A stretch of DNA of 64,000 nucleotides from Catonella morbi ATCC 51271 (GTDB taxonomy: Bacteria; Bacillota; Clostridia; Lachnospirales; Lachnospiraceae). This document shows, in pieces, positions 17,907 to 26,639 of this stretch. The stretch is taken from positions 620,001 through 684,000 of the forward strand of contig NZ_KI535368.1 of NCBI RefSeq assembly GCF_000160035.2, in the 5' to 3' direction. Each line of letters begins with the position of its first letter. The first letter of the stretch is position 1. The notes beneath the pieces are model-generated. The model made no database searches. It saw only the letters and a program-made list of their open reading frames with translations, and was not told the DNA's origin. The translations under genes and the position numbers were made by a program.

Positions 17907-18620
17907 CTATTTAGCAGGTTCCATTGTAAATTTGTAATAATTATCCCCACTATAAGTTATCATAAACTTACCATCCTTGTAATCACCGTATAGACTTGCA
18001 CCTCCGGCCACATCACCCTCAAATGATACCATACCCGAAAAATAGCTCCACTTAGGTTTAGCAATTTCTTCACCTTTATAGGTGATAGTACAAGTATGGT
18101 CTGCGTTTAAGGTTGCCTTCATAGAATCAGGTGAAATCTCTCCCGATGCATCCTTGTCAAGCGCATCAACTACTGAAGCACCTACCCAGTCTCCTAAAAG
18201 AGCTCTTTCCTCCTCAGGCAAAAAGTTCTCAGGTTTAGCTGCATCTGTTCCTTCTTTGGCAAATTTCACATCCATGGAGGTACCAATCATTTCCTTTAAG
18301 ATACTTTCAAATGTAATTGTATCTTTATCAAGCTTTCCGACCATGTCGGTTTTTTCAATGGTAAGTGTAATTGTTTTATCATCATTTACCCATTTACCGT
18401 CTGCAGAGGTACCATCTATAGTCATTGTTACCTTGCCTCCGCTCTTTAATTCAAGTGTAAAACCTGACATATCAGCACCCGAAAGAGTCATTCCCATAGA
18501 TGTTCCGGTAACAGCTAAGTATTTTCCTACCAAAGCTTCATCTGCTCTCCCTGAACTTCCACAGGCTGAAAGTGATACCGTTAAGAACAATGCCAACACA
18601 AGACTAATTACTCTCTTCAT
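17907..18620 (-). CDS. Secreted lipoprotein with two lipocalin-like repeats
   Basis: About 237 residues. A signal peptide ends in the lipobox LSAC, so the protein is membrane-anchored outside the cell. The mature part holds two related beta-rich units: ALVGKYLAVTG...GKVTMTIDGTSADGKW and ALLGDWVGAS...HTCTITYKGEEIAKPKW. Each begins with LxGxW/Y and includes a T-rich strand ending in a tryptophan, as in lipocalin-like/DUF domains of Clostridia. I chose ATG 18620 rather than 18653 because the shorter form starts directly with the signal peptide and has AAAGGAA upstream. Function unknown; it stands alone between terminators. Confidence 0.75.
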   Translation of the reverse strand: MKRVISLVLALFLTVSLSACGSSGRADEALVGKYLAVTGTSMGMTLSGADMSGFTLELKSGGKVTMTIDGTSADGKWVNDDKTITLTIEKTDMVGKLDKDTITFESILKEMIGTSMDVKFAKEGTDAAKPENFLPEEERALLGDWVGASVVDALDKDASGEISPDSMKATLNADHTCTITYKGEEIAKPKWSYFSGMVSFEGDVAGGASLYGDYKDGKFMITYSGDNYYKFTMEPAK

Positions 18621-18740
18621 TTTAAAACCATTCCTTTCTGTGAAAGATACCAATGATATTTTTCATCCCAGCATTTCCACTTCCATAGTATTTTTGCATG
18701 TCTTGTGACTGTTATATCAAAAAAGTATCTAAATTCATAT

Positions 18741-18790
18741 GGTCTTTTGAAGTATTTTTGGCTTTTTATATAAAAATACTCCAAAAGACC
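18741..18790. repeat. 50-bp inverted repeat with 19-bp arms
   Basis: Arms 18741-18759 and 18772-18790 (starting GGTCTTTTG and ending CAAAAGACC) match at 18 of 19 positions around a 12-base loop. It lies in the intergenic gap before the lipoprotein gene, right beside a second hairpin. It could be a terminator, an operator or a leftover repeat element. Confidence 0.55.
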
Positions 18791-18793
18791 AGA

Positions 18794-18833
18794 CAAGGTG
18801 CACAATTTAATCCTATGATAATTGTGCACCTTG
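18794..18833 (-). terminator. 14-bp stem hairpin after the 485-residue membrane protein gene
   Basis: CAAGGTGCACAATT (18794-18807) pairs perfectly with AATTGTGCACCTTG (18820-18833). It follows the stop of the gene 18873-20330 by 40 bases. The T-run after it is weak, so termination is likely but not certain. Confidence 0.55.
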
Positions 18834-18872
18834 CATAAGGCTTAAGATATTAAATTTTAATAAGTTCTTTAT

Positions 18873-20330
18873 TTATTCCTTCTTCTTTCCGGCAAATCTT
18901 TTTATCAATACAATCAAAATTATTACTACAACCACTCCAACTAAAACATAACCTATCAGCTGAATAGCACCAAGTACAAGCATACCTAATACAAACCATA
19001 TTGATCCATAACTTTGCTTTTCAGGTTTTTCTCTCTCACTCAAGGAAAATTTAAGTTCACCCTCAGGTAATCCATCTGATTTAAAACTATATCCTGATTT
19101 GTTTTTTTCAAAACCTTTCTGGTTTGTTTCGGTCATATAAAATGGAGTATTTATATCTATATTCAGTTCTCCAAACTTTGCCCAGGTGCTTGCAGGGGAA
19201 AGCAGATAGGTATACCCGTATACCCCCGGCTCATAGTTCAGGTCTATTGACGGATACATTGGTGCCTCTACGGTATTCACTATTTTTTCTCCCGGTTTAA
19301 GGGTAATCTCATATTCATACCACCGCATAAGATACCATAATATATCACGCGTAGTATAGATATCTGTAATTACAGCAGAATTGTCTTTTCCTCCCATATT
19401 AAATAAATATACAATTACATTATACCAGTCAGCTTCCATAATACCGGTTTTTTCATCATATTCATACAAAGCAAGTTCTTTAAACGATAATTCTTCTGTA
19501 TTTTGCAAAGTCATAGTTCCAATTATCTCTTCATTCTGATCCCCTATAACATTATAAATTTTCCATTCCGGAGGGGCTGCAACCGTTTCTCCTATAACAT
19601 ATAAATCTATAGTTTGCCCATTTGTAGCATCTATACTCAATTGCCCTCTTCCATCTTCTTTTGAATTATAACCATTTCCATCCGGTAGCCAGAATTTTCT
19701 TTTTCCATCAAATGCAGGGATTTCAAGCGTTGCTGAAGCATTCTTATACTTTTCCTCATCTACCCCACTTAATGTATAAGTATATTTTGTCACAGGCAAA
19801 TCAGGCGAATAGAAACTATCCTTTACATACCCATCCTGAATCAGGCTTATATCATTATCAAGGTTAAATTCATCTCCTTGAATAGAAAAAGTATGCCTGA
19901 GTACCGCTTTAACTTCTTTACCGTCTATTTTGACACCATATTTGTATACATCATCTGCCCTGAAAATTATATTGTTGCTATCATAATAATTATGGTAGCC
20001 GTAAGAAGGATAGGTTCCGAAAGGGAACACAAGCTTTGCTGTCACTGTGTAATCTGCCGGATTGTAAAAGGTATATTCTGCCTTAACCCTTCCATTATAA
20101 GCCAGGAAATCAGACTCTTTCTCATAATATCCGTCCGGAAAATCTGTAATATCAAAGGTAAGCTGTTCTTTTTCTACTTCTATCGGACAATCTTTGTCCT
20201 TAGAAACCATCCCCATAGCATCTGTTCCATACCAGAATCTCTGTGCTGAATTGGCAAATACAGATAACTTAAAAATATCACACAGCAAAAACATAATTAT
20301 TAAAAAAACTGTAATTCTTTGTTTTTTCAT
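18873..20330 (-). CDS. Exported protein with C-terminal membrane anchor, unknown function
   Basis: A 485-residue protein with an N-terminal signal peptide (ending near VFANSAQ), a large extracellular beta-rich body, and one C-terminal transmembrane helix (about 450-475, VLGAIQLIGYVLVGVVVVII) followed by a basic stop-transfer tail, KRFAGKKKE. The orientation is therefore outside-facing. Recurring phrases such as AEYTFYNPADYTVTAKLVFPF suggest an immunoglobulin-like fold. I do not recognise the family. It lies 27 bases downstream of a lipoprotein gene on the same strand and may form an operon with it. Confidence 0.65.
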   Translation of the reverse strand: MKKQRITVFLIIMFLLCDIFKLSVFANSAQRFWYGTDAMGMVSKDKDCPIEVEKEQLTFDITDFPDGYYEKESDFLAYNGRVKAEYTFYNPADYTVTAKLVFPFGTYPSYGYHNYYDSNNIIFRADDVYKYGVKIDGKEVKAVLRHTFSIQGDEFNLDNDISLIQDGYVKDSFYSPDLPVTKYTYTLSGVDEEKYKNASATLEIPAFDGKRKFWLPDGNGYNSKEDGRGQLSIDATNGQTIDLYVIGETVAAPPEWKIYNVIGDQNEEIIGTMTLQNTEELSFKELALYEYDEKTGIMEADWYNVIVYLFNMGGKDNSAVITDIYTTRDILWYLMRWYEYEITLKPGEKIVNTVEAPMYPSIDLNYEPGVYGYTYLLSPASTWAKFGELNIDINTPFYMTETNQKGFEKNKSGYSFKSDGLPEGELKFSLSEREKPEKQSYGSIWFVLGMLVLGAIQLIGYVLVGVVVVIILIVLIKRFAGKKKE

Positions 20331-20357
20331 ATTACCCCTCTCATTATAATATGCTTA

Positions 20358-21179
20358 TTATTTTTCTTCTTCTAAAATCGATACTTCATATACTTCTCCC
20401 AATTCTATAGGATTTGACATTTCAGACTTATCGCCCTTTATCTCGCCATCAAACCATACCTTTATTTTTTTACCCTTTAATTCACTACTCTTTAAACCTT
20501 TAATTCCATTTAACATAACTGAATCTTTAATAATTATCTGTACCGGCTTTATTTCCTCTGTCTTTTTATCTCCGAAAATATAGCCAAATTCCTTAGGTAA
20601 GTCTGTAATTTTAACTAATGTTCTTTCACTATCTCCTTCTATTATTTCCGCATCAAAATGTGCCACACCTTCAGGTATTATCCAAGAACTTATTGCTATA
20701 TCCTGAAAAACCTGCCATTTATTATCTATCTCCACATATAAATATTTAATATCGTCTTTCTGATATTTATATCCTGTACCAAAGTTTGATTCATCATTTT
20801 TTTCAGGAGCCTCATCATTGCTTGTAAGAATTTCCCCATCTTCTTTACCGGATTTTAAAGCACTCAGAACATATCCCATATCCATATACAACCTGTCATC
20901 TACCTTGACCATTCGAGTCTTTTTCACTTCACTTTTAGTATCTTCAGATGGGGTTGCGGCATTTGTACTGCCGGCATCTCCGACAGTTGCATCTACTGTA
21001 GAATTTAAGTTATTATCCTCATTTTCTGTTTTTTCACCGGATACACTGCTTCTAACTAAGTCTTTGCTCCCTGAATTTTGTGATTTTTCTTTATCCTTAC
21101 TGTTTCCGCAAGCTGTAAATACTATAATTACTGCTACAAGTGACAATACCGTCAAACAAATTTTTCTGATACTCTTCAT
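20358..21179 (-). CDS. Secreted lipoprotein, unknown function
   Basis: About 273 residues. Signal peptide with lipobox FTAC (Cys near 22), then a low-complexity Ser/Asn/Thr linker to about residue 80 and a folded C-terminal part (TRMVKVDDRLYMDMGYVLS...). The last segment, PVQIIIKDSVMLNGIKGLKS then GKKIKVWFDGEI, resembles short OB-like domains of other clostridial lipoproteins. ATG 21179 has AGGAGG at 8 bases and opens the signal peptide; an upstream ATG would add 19 residues and is rejected. Probably co-transcribed with the following gene. Function unknown. Confidence 0.65.
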   Translation of the reverse strand: MKSIRKICLTVLSLVAVIIVFTACGNSKDKEKSQNSGSKDLVRSSVSGEKTENEDNNLNSTVDATVGDAGSTNAATPSEDTKSEVKKTRMVKVDDRLYMDMGYVLSALKSGKEDGEILTSNDEAPEKNDESNFGTGYKYQKDDIKYLYVEIDNKWQVFQDIAISSWIIPEGVAHFDAEIIEGDSERTLVKITDLPKEFGYIFGDKKTEEIKPVQIIIKDSVMLNGIKGLKSSELKGKKIKVWFDGEIKGDKSEMSNPIELGEVYEVSILEEEK

Positions 21180-21349
21180 AGGTTTTACCTCCTTATTATA
21201 GCAAATTTTACATTGCTTAGATATAGTTATTTTCATATTTATCTATTCTAATGATAATTATATGTCATTTACTTTACTTTTTAGTTTATTTTTTCTTAAC
21301 ATTTCCGTAAAACTGCATATTTTATCCGCAATAATGCTTCAGACAACAA

Positions 21350-21404
21350 AAACGGCTGTAAATTTGATTAAACAGTTTTTCTGTTATCTCATTTACAGCC
21401 GTTT
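21350..21404 (-). terminator. 14-bp stem terminator
   Basis: AAACGGCTGTAAAT / ATTTACAGCCGTTT with a 27-base loop, followed on the minus strand by TTTGTTG. It is placed to stop transcription from the oxidoreductase gene 21530-22555 (reading through the repeat copy first). Confidence 0.65.
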
Positions 21405-21424
21405 CTCTATTTTTTAATATATTC

Positions 21425-21504
21425 CTCCATAGCCACAGCCCGAAAACAGTTTATCCTACTGTACTATTCGGAAGTAGAGGTATGTGACCTACAGTGTGAA
21501 TAAT
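21425..21504 (+). repeat. MITE-like repeat, truncated copy A
   Basis: About 80 bases that match the right half of the full copies at 22726-22890 and 43830-43993: ATAGcCACAGcCCGAAAACAG, TTTATCCT, TGTACTAT, CGGAAGTAGAGG and the terminal GTGAATAAT. The left half is missing. Same orientation as the copy at 43830. Confidence 0.75.
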
Positions 21505-21529
21505 TGGGCTTAGCCTACTTTTCTTTTTC

Positions 21530-22555
21530 TTAGATGTATAACTCCAGCGGATAGGTAGGATACTGAATCTCATCAAGCTGATCCATGGTTACCAAGCCGG
21601 CAGGTGCTCTGAGTACAGCAGGTATTCTGTTTACAATAGTTGCACAGGTATGCTCTACTGTGGCAGGCTTTACAACATGGAATTCAGTGTCAGGCTCTCC
21701 TGTAATCTTCCAGTCACACATATCTCCGTCATCCGGCCCGTAAACCTTACCGATACACCTTGTCTCAATAACCGGTCCCTGGAAGGTTTCGGTAGTAACA
21801 ACAGCAGCCATTCCTATACAATTACCCTTTACAATAGTTGAATTAAGAGTAGATGAGAACATATCACTATCATGGAAATAAGGTACACACTTTTGTGTCT
21901 GGCTCTTAATTGTCCAACCCATTTTCTGTGCAAGCGCTTCATTGGAATTCCAAACATAGGAAGGCTCAATCTCCACAGGATGAGCAATCTTCTCTTCAAA
22001 CTCTTCCGGCGTCAGACCTACTCCGTGAGCATTTGCAAGTGCAAGACCGTAGTCCTCTACATTGTAGCTTACAGCTCCTTCAATCTTTGTAATCTTATGG
22101 CAGCCTCCAGCAATAAGTCCAACCATATTTACCCAGAAACAGTCTTCCATGCCGGAGCCTAAAAATGTACAACCATTCTTTTTTGCGGTTATATCCAGAA
22201 TGTTGGCATGTACAGCATCGGTAGTCCAGCAATAGGTCGCCTCTTCACAGGTAGTTATTACGTTTATTCCTCTTTCAAGGCATTTCATAAAATGTGGAAA
22301 ACAATCGCTCACAAGGCTGAAGAGGGTTACAACAGCAATATCCGCATCACAATTATCAAGAACCTCATCTGCCTTATCGCTTATTAAAATTCCTGTTTTA
22401 ACTCCAAGCCCTACATAATCTCCCACATCAAGGCCTACAATGGCAGGATTTGTATCAATTGCGCCGACAATCTGACAGCCTGTTTCATACAAATATCTTA
22501 GGATATACTTGCTCATTTTACCGCATCCGTACTGAACAACTTTAATCTTCTCCAT
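21530..22555 (-). CDS. 2,4-diaminopentanoate-dehydrogenase-like NAD(P) oxidoreductase
   Basis: A 341-residue protein with a dihydrodipicolinate-reductase-type Rossmann N-terminus ([18 protein letters not shown], a variant G-x-G-x-x-x binding loop) and a longer C-terminal domain as in 2,4-diaminopentanoate/amine dehydrogenases. Those enzymes act in ornithine fermentation, oxidatively deaminating diaminopentanoate. No other ornithine-pathway gene (ortA/ortB, oraS/oraE) lies nearby, so the substrate may differ. ATG 22555 follows AAAGGGG; an upstream ATG would add 16 residues. The gene is bracketed by inverted copies of the same repeat element, which suggests it sits in a region shaped by mobile DNA. 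Confidence 0.7.
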   Translation of the reverse strand: MEKIKVVQYGCGKMSKYILRYLYETGCQIVGAIDTNPAIVGLDVGDYVGLGVKTGILISDKADEVLDNCDADIAVVTLFSLVSDCFPHFMKCLERGINVITTCEEATYCWTTDAVHANILDITAKKNGCTFLGSGMEDCFWVNMVGLIAGGCHKITKIEGAVSYNVEDYGLALANAHGVGLTPEEFEEKIAHPVEIEPSYVWNSNEALAQKMGWTIKSQTQKCVPYFHDSDMFSSTLNSTIVKGNCIGMAAVVTTETFQGPVIETRCIGKVYGPDDGDMCDWKITGEPDTEFHVVKPATVEHTCATIVNRIPAVLRAPAGLVTMDQLDEIQYPTYPLELYI

Positions 22556-22725
22556 ATTTACCCCTTTCTGATGTTTCTGCCCCAAAATTTCATCTTGCCA
22601 CATAGTATCTGTCTTTTTCAGGGCAGATTTGTTAATTATTTAACAAGTATGCATATGCAAGCTCTTTGCTTGTATTTTAATTGTACACTCTTTAGTAATA
22701 ATAGAGTCAATATGAAAATCTTAAA

Positions 22726-22890
22726 ATTATTCACGGCATAGGTCACAGACCTCTACTTCCGAATAGTACAGTAGGATAAACTGTTTTTGGTCTGTGACTA
22801 TGCGGAGATATTACCAAACATCTTGTGTAATATCGTAATTTCCAGCCTCCTGCTAGATTAAGATATTCCACAAGATGTTTCGTGAATAAT
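22726..22890 (-). repeat. MITE-like repeat, full copy B
   Basis: 165 bases with perfect 10-base terminal inverted repeats ATTATTCACG / CGTGAATAAT (13 bases if AAA/TTT flanks count). Two inner stem-loops are visible: ACATCTTGTG...CACAAGATGT and CATAGTCACAGACC...GGTCTGTGACCTATG. It is inverted relative to copies A and C. There is no coding capacity. Confidence 0.85.
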
Positions 22891-22895
22891 TTTGG

Positions 22896-23744
22896 TTAAA
22901 TACTGTCATTAAAATTTACCGGAACCTGTAAACGTAAAAACATAGAACGCTTTTCACAGTCAAAAACATTAAATTCAGTCAGCACTTCGCATAGATAATT
23001 TCCTGCAACCTCATAACCCATCTCTTTGCAATGGCGCAATAGCCTTCTCCCATATTCCTTTTCTTTATCAAAATCGTCAAGATATATACAGGCGTACATC
23101 CAGCTCGGTATCAGCTCAGTATCCCGAATAAGCGGAAAGTGAGAATCTACGAATACAAACATTTTATGAGAAACATAATTCTGATTTTTAAAATCTTCTT
23201 TTTCCAGTACTGTCCCCACGTTACAATAGTATATCTGAGGAATATTTTCAAAAAACATCTTATCCCTAAACTCTTTTAATATATTTTCGTAGGTATCAAT
23301 ATCATAATCATAGAAATTTATATCCGTTTCCATTGAATAAATCCTTCGTTCCGGTATATATTCAAGAGTCATCGTCCCCTTCCGCGGAGACCTTTGATAA
23401 CGCTCTATACTTGCTATTGTTCTGTCTATTCCGTCACATTTGATTTTTAACTCCTCAACCTCATTTAATATCTGTTCCCTCTTTCTGATTAAGATTTCTT
23501 CAATCTTTAAAAGATCCTCAGAATCCATTACAAGCTTTATTTCTCTAAGCTCCATGCCCAATTCTTTCATATACCTTATCATATCAAGCCTTGCATTCTG
23601 CCTTATGTCATAGTAACGGTACCCTGTCTTCGGGTTCGTATAGCATGGTGTAAGAAGTCCCATTGAATCATAGAGTCTTAAAGCATTTATTGTTGTCCTG
23701 TTTATTCTTGCCATCTCTCCAATACTGATAAGATTGTTTTTCAT
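22896..23744 (-). CDS. MerR-family regulator with GyrI-like effector domain
   Basis: A 282-residue protein. The N-terminal MerR helix-turn-helix (ISIGEMARINRTTINALRLY, then NPKTGYRYYDIRQ) is followed by a coiled-coil dimerisation helix (about 80-118) and a C-terminal GyrI/AraC-effector-like domain (about 130-280, starting YIPERRIYSMETDINF). That layout is as in BmrR-like multidrug sensors. Its stop lies 6 bases beyond repeat copy B. A palindrome 30 bases upstream of the start is a likely self-control site. No efflux pump gene is adjacent, so the target is unclear. Confidence 0.85.
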   Translation of the reverse strand: MKNNLISIGEMARINRTTINALRLYDSMGLLTPCYTNPKTGYRYYDIRQNARLDMIRYMKELGMELREIKLVMDSEDLLKIEEILIRKREQILNEVEELKIKCDGIDRTIASIERYQRSPRKGTMTLEYIPERRIYSMETDINFYDYDIDTYENILKEFRDKMFFENIPQIYYCNVGTVLEKEDFKNQNYVSHKMFVFVDSHFPLIRDTELIPSWMYACIYLDDFDKEKEYGRRLLRHCKEMGYEVAGNYLCEVLTEFNVFDCEKRSMFLRLQVPVNFNDSI

Positions 23745-23773
23745 AAGCCACCTCCGCTGACAAAAACACTGTT

Positions 23774-23800
23774 AAAACTCTACTGCAGGAATAGAGTTTT
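23774..23800. promoter_or_regulatory. Palindrome upstream of the MerR/GyrI gene, candidate operator
   Basis: AAAACTCTA, nine central bases, TAGAGTTTT. Perfect 9-base arms lie between the divergent MerR gene and DNA methylase gene. MerR proteins bind such dyads inside 19-20-base promoter spacers, so autoregulation is likely. Confidence 0.5.
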
Positions 23801-23909
23801 GCCTTGATACAATCTGTTTGATTTTAGTATATCATATTTATTTTTTCCTTAAAATATGATAATCTTTTTTATCAAGGGAAGATTTAAGTAAGAGAGGAAG
23901 TTGGGGTAA

Positions 23910-24911
23910 ATGAATTATATCGGTTCAAAATATTCTTTGCTGGATTTTATTGATTATGGGTTAACCAAGGTGAGCGGTTATAAAGACGGGGCAGGCTGCA
24001 TTTTCGCAGATTTATTTGCGGGAACGGGAGTTGTCGGAAGTGCTTATAAGGCTAAGGGCTGTGAGGTTATAGCAAATGATATCCAGTACTACAGCTATGT
24101 ACTGAATAAGCATTATATAGAAAACATTCCGCCTCTTAACAATGATTTACTTGAGGAATTAAACTCGGTTGAACCACTCTCAGGCTTTATTTTTAACAAC
24201 TACTGCGAAGGCTCAGGTTCGGGGCGTAATTATTTTACAGATGAAAACGGGAAAAAATGTGATGCCATCAGAACCTATCTGGAAGAAATACATAGTTTAG
24301 GAAAAATAACTGACAACGAATATTTTTATTACCTTGCAAGCCTTATTAATTCGATTGATAAATATGCAAATACCGCCTCTGTGTATGCCGCCTTCTTAAA
24401 ACATATCAAAAAAACTGCCGCCAGGGATTTTCAGCTTACTTTATTACCTGTTATTTCAGGAAAACCCGGCAAAGTTTATAATGAAGATGTAAATGTTTTG
24501 ATAAAGAAAATTCAAGGAGATATACTCTACCTTGACCCTCCGTATAACACAAGGCAGTATTCCGCTAATTATCATATACTTGAAACAATAGCAAGGTATG
24601 ATAGTCCAAAACTCAGAGGTATAACAGGAATGCGTGATTATAAAGATCAAAAAAGTACATTTTGCTCTAAGCGTACAGCCTGTGAAGCTTTTAATGACTT
24701 AATTAAAAATGCTGACTTTAAGTATATTTTCTTGAGTTATAACAATGAGGGGATTATACCTGTGGATAGAATCAGTGAGATTATGTCAGGCTACGGAACA
24801 TACAGTGTCTTCACCAAAGAATATAAGAGGTTTAAGGCTGACAAAGATGAGAATAGGAAAATTGCAGGAGACGGAGTTACCGAATATCTGCATTGTTTGG
24901 TGAAGAAGTAA
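23910..24911 (+). CDS. D12-class DNA adenine methyltransferase
   Basis: A 333-residue N6-adenine DNA methyltransferase of the alpha (D12/Dam-like) order. The S-adenosylmethionine loop FADLFAGTG is at 32-40 and the catalytic motif LDPPYNTRQYSANYH near 206-220. MNYIGSKYSLLDFI at the N-terminus is characteristic of this class. No restriction endonuclease gene is adjacent, so it is an orphan or part of a broken system. GAGAGGAAG lies before the ATG. The last 142 bases of the gene recur, at roughly 92% identity by eye, at 34188-34329, nine kilobases away. Confidence 0.88.
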   Translation: MNYIGSKYSLLDFIDYGLTKVSGYKDGAGCIFADLFAGTGVVGSAYKAKGCEVIANDIQYYSYVLNKHYIENIPPLNNDLLEELNSVEPLSGFIFNNYCEGSGSGRNYFTDENGKKCDAIRTYLEEIHSLGKITDNEYFYYLASLINSIDKYANTASVYAAFLKHIKKTAARDFQLTLLPVISGKPGKVYNEDVNVLIKKIQGDILYLDPPYNTRQYSANYHILETIARYDSPKLRGITGMRDYKDQKSTFCSKRTACEAFNDLIKNADFKYIFLSYNNEGIIPVDRISEIMSGYGTYSVFTKEYKRFKADKDENRKIAGDGVTEYLHCLVKK

Positions 24912-24913
24912 AA

Positions 24914-25008
24914 GGACTGTCGCTATAAGAAAAATATCTCAACATATACTTGGTATAAATAAATTTTGCCACCATATCTTGAGTATTTAATGCTTAATGC
25001 GACAGTCC
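24914..25008. repeat. 95-bp inverted-repeat element with GGACTGTCGC ends
   Basis: Starts GGACTGTCGC (24914-24923) and ends GCGACAGTCC (24999-25008), with a weaker inner pairing (AAATATCTCAA... and ...TTGAGTATTT). No ORF. It begins 3 bases after the methylase stop. The form suggests a small non-autonomous mobile element, or a large terminator between the convergent methylase and regulator genes. Confidence 0.6.
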
Positions 25009-25037
25009 CATACAGGTTATAGGCATTACTAAGGTTA

Positions 25038-26639
25038 TCACAGTTTTGAATGCATATCTCTATATACCGATGGTGACATTCCCTGCTGTTTCTTAAAACT
25101 CGTACTAAAATAATATTGGTTTGTGTAACCACACTTAATACTTATTTCTTTCAAAGAAAGGGCAGTCTTCTCCAGATATCCCTTTGCCGCCTCAATACGG
25201 CATCCCATAATAGTATCACTTATGCTTTGTCCGACATTTTTTTTATATAAAGCACTTAAATAGGTCGGACTCATATTTGCGAACTTAGCTATATCATTCA
25301 GACTAAGCGTATTATCCTCAAAATTGCTTTTTATATAGTTATCTACCAGTTCACAAGTCTGGTCATGATAAGATTTAAGCGAAACATTCAGTTTATCACA
25401 TACCAATGTGCACAATTCATTCATCCATAAAAAAAACTGTTCATAAGTATGAAAGGTTTCAAAATGGCTGTATACCGAAATTATCTTCTCTTCTAAATCA
25501 CTTGTATCTATGTTTATTTCATATAAAAATTTTAATATTTTACCTAATAACGAATAAATTCGTATAAACATGAGATTCTTATTTTCATATCTCATAGATA
25601 AATTTTTAAAGAAATTCTCCAACCATTCTTTAATTGCTTCACTGTCTTTTTTGCATAAAAGGCTTATAAGTTCTTCTTCACTTGAATCAGAAAAGGACAA
25701 TAAACTGAATTCCTTGCCTGTTGCTTCCAATGCATCAAATATATTCTTATGAGGGTAGAAAAAACGATATTTAAGGGCGTGACAGGCATTTTCGTATGAA
25801 ACATGCAATTTCCATATACTGTCAACCACAGTTCCTATTCCAATACTGATATTTAAAACGGAATTCCCGCAACTATCCATAAAAGATGAAACTACCTTAT
25901 GGATTACATACTGAAAATGTGCAGGATTTTTGCTGTTTTGTGCTATTATAAAAATCAGACTGTTCAGATCCTGAATACAATGTACACTATCAAAAACCCT
26001 ACATTTTTTCAGAAATATGTCTGATAAATTTAATATTTCCATCTGATAGGTCAAAACTCCGTCATTCTCCCCCAGCAATGAATCACTCTCTACTTCCAAC
26101 TTTATTATATTAAAATGTGAATATTCCGTCTTTAGTTCCAGATATGCTATATATTTTTCAAAATTCTCGGAAAGTTTGTCAGGAGAATAGTACAGCAAAT
26201 CCTGAAAAAACTTTGTAATCATAAGTTGTCTGCTTTCCTTTAAGATGGATAAATTGCGCTGCTCCCTGTCAATCGTTTCAAATGCATTTTTTATTTTTTC
26301 ACACAAAAAAGTATAATCTATCGGTTTCTCAATATAATCACAGACGCCCAATCTTACTGCCTGCTTGGCATACTCGAACTTGTCATAGGCACTTATTAAA
26401 ATTATCTTAATATGCGGATTAATTTTCATTGCTTCACGACTCAATGTAATTCCATCGATATTCGGCATCTCTATATCTGTAATAATCAAATCCGCTTCAT
26501 CAGCTTTCATATACTCCAATACTTCCTGCCCATTCTGCGCAGTAAAAACCACTTCTGCTTCTAAATTATCCCATTCAATATTCATCCTTATTCCTTCTGA
26601 GACAATGTAGTTATCGTCTGCTAATATAACTTTTTTCAA
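25038..26639 (-). CDS. YesN-type response regulator with AraC DNA-binding domain
   Basis: A 533-residue protein. The receiver domain (1-120) has acidic pocket ADDN and phospho-acceptor Asp55 (LIITDIEMPN). A long middle region of unknown fold follows, then two AraC helix-turn-helix motifs at the C-terminus (LSLNDIAKFANMSPTYLSAL, then LKEISIKCGYTNQYYFSTSF). The TTG start overlaps the stop of the kinase gene by 4 bases, with GGAGG upstream, so the pair is translationally coupled. Such regulators switch on the adjacent sugar transporter operon, here the divergent one at 28651. The inducing sugar is unknown. Confidence 0.88.
   Translation of the reverse strand: MKKVILADDNYIVSEGIRMNIEWDNLEAEVVFTAQNGQEVLEYMKADEADLIITDIEMPNIDGITLSREAMKINPHIKIILISAYDKFEYAKQAVRLGVCDYIEKPIDYTFLCEKIKNAFETIDREQRNLSILKESRQLMITKFFQDLLYYSPDKLSENFEKYIAYLELKTEYSHFNIIKLEVESDSLLGENDGVLTYQMEILNLSDIFLKKCRVFDSVHCIQDLNSLIFIIAQNSKNPAHFQYVIHKVVSSFMDSCGNSVLNISIGIGTVVDSIWKLHVSYENACHALKYRFFYPHKNIFDALEATGKEFSLLSFSDSSEEELISLLCKKDSEAIKEWLENFFKNLSMRYENKNLMFIRIYSLLGKILKFLYEINIDTSDLEEKIISVYSHFETFHTYEQFFLWMNELCTLVCDKLNVSLKSYHDQTCELVDNYIKSNFEDNTLSLNDIAKFANMSPTYLSALYKKNVGQSISDTIMGCRIEAAKGYLEKTALSLKEISIKCGYTNQYYFSTSFKKQQGMSPSVYRDMHSKL

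Noticed and set aside
22726-22890. tRNA or structured RNA gene
   Set aside because: No cloverleaf or conserved tRNA loops; near-identical copies elsewhere and terminal inverted repeats fit a mobile repeat better.
23910-24911. Complete type II restriction-modification system
   Set aside because: No endonuclease-like gene adjoins this methylase or the one at 42635; both look like orphans.
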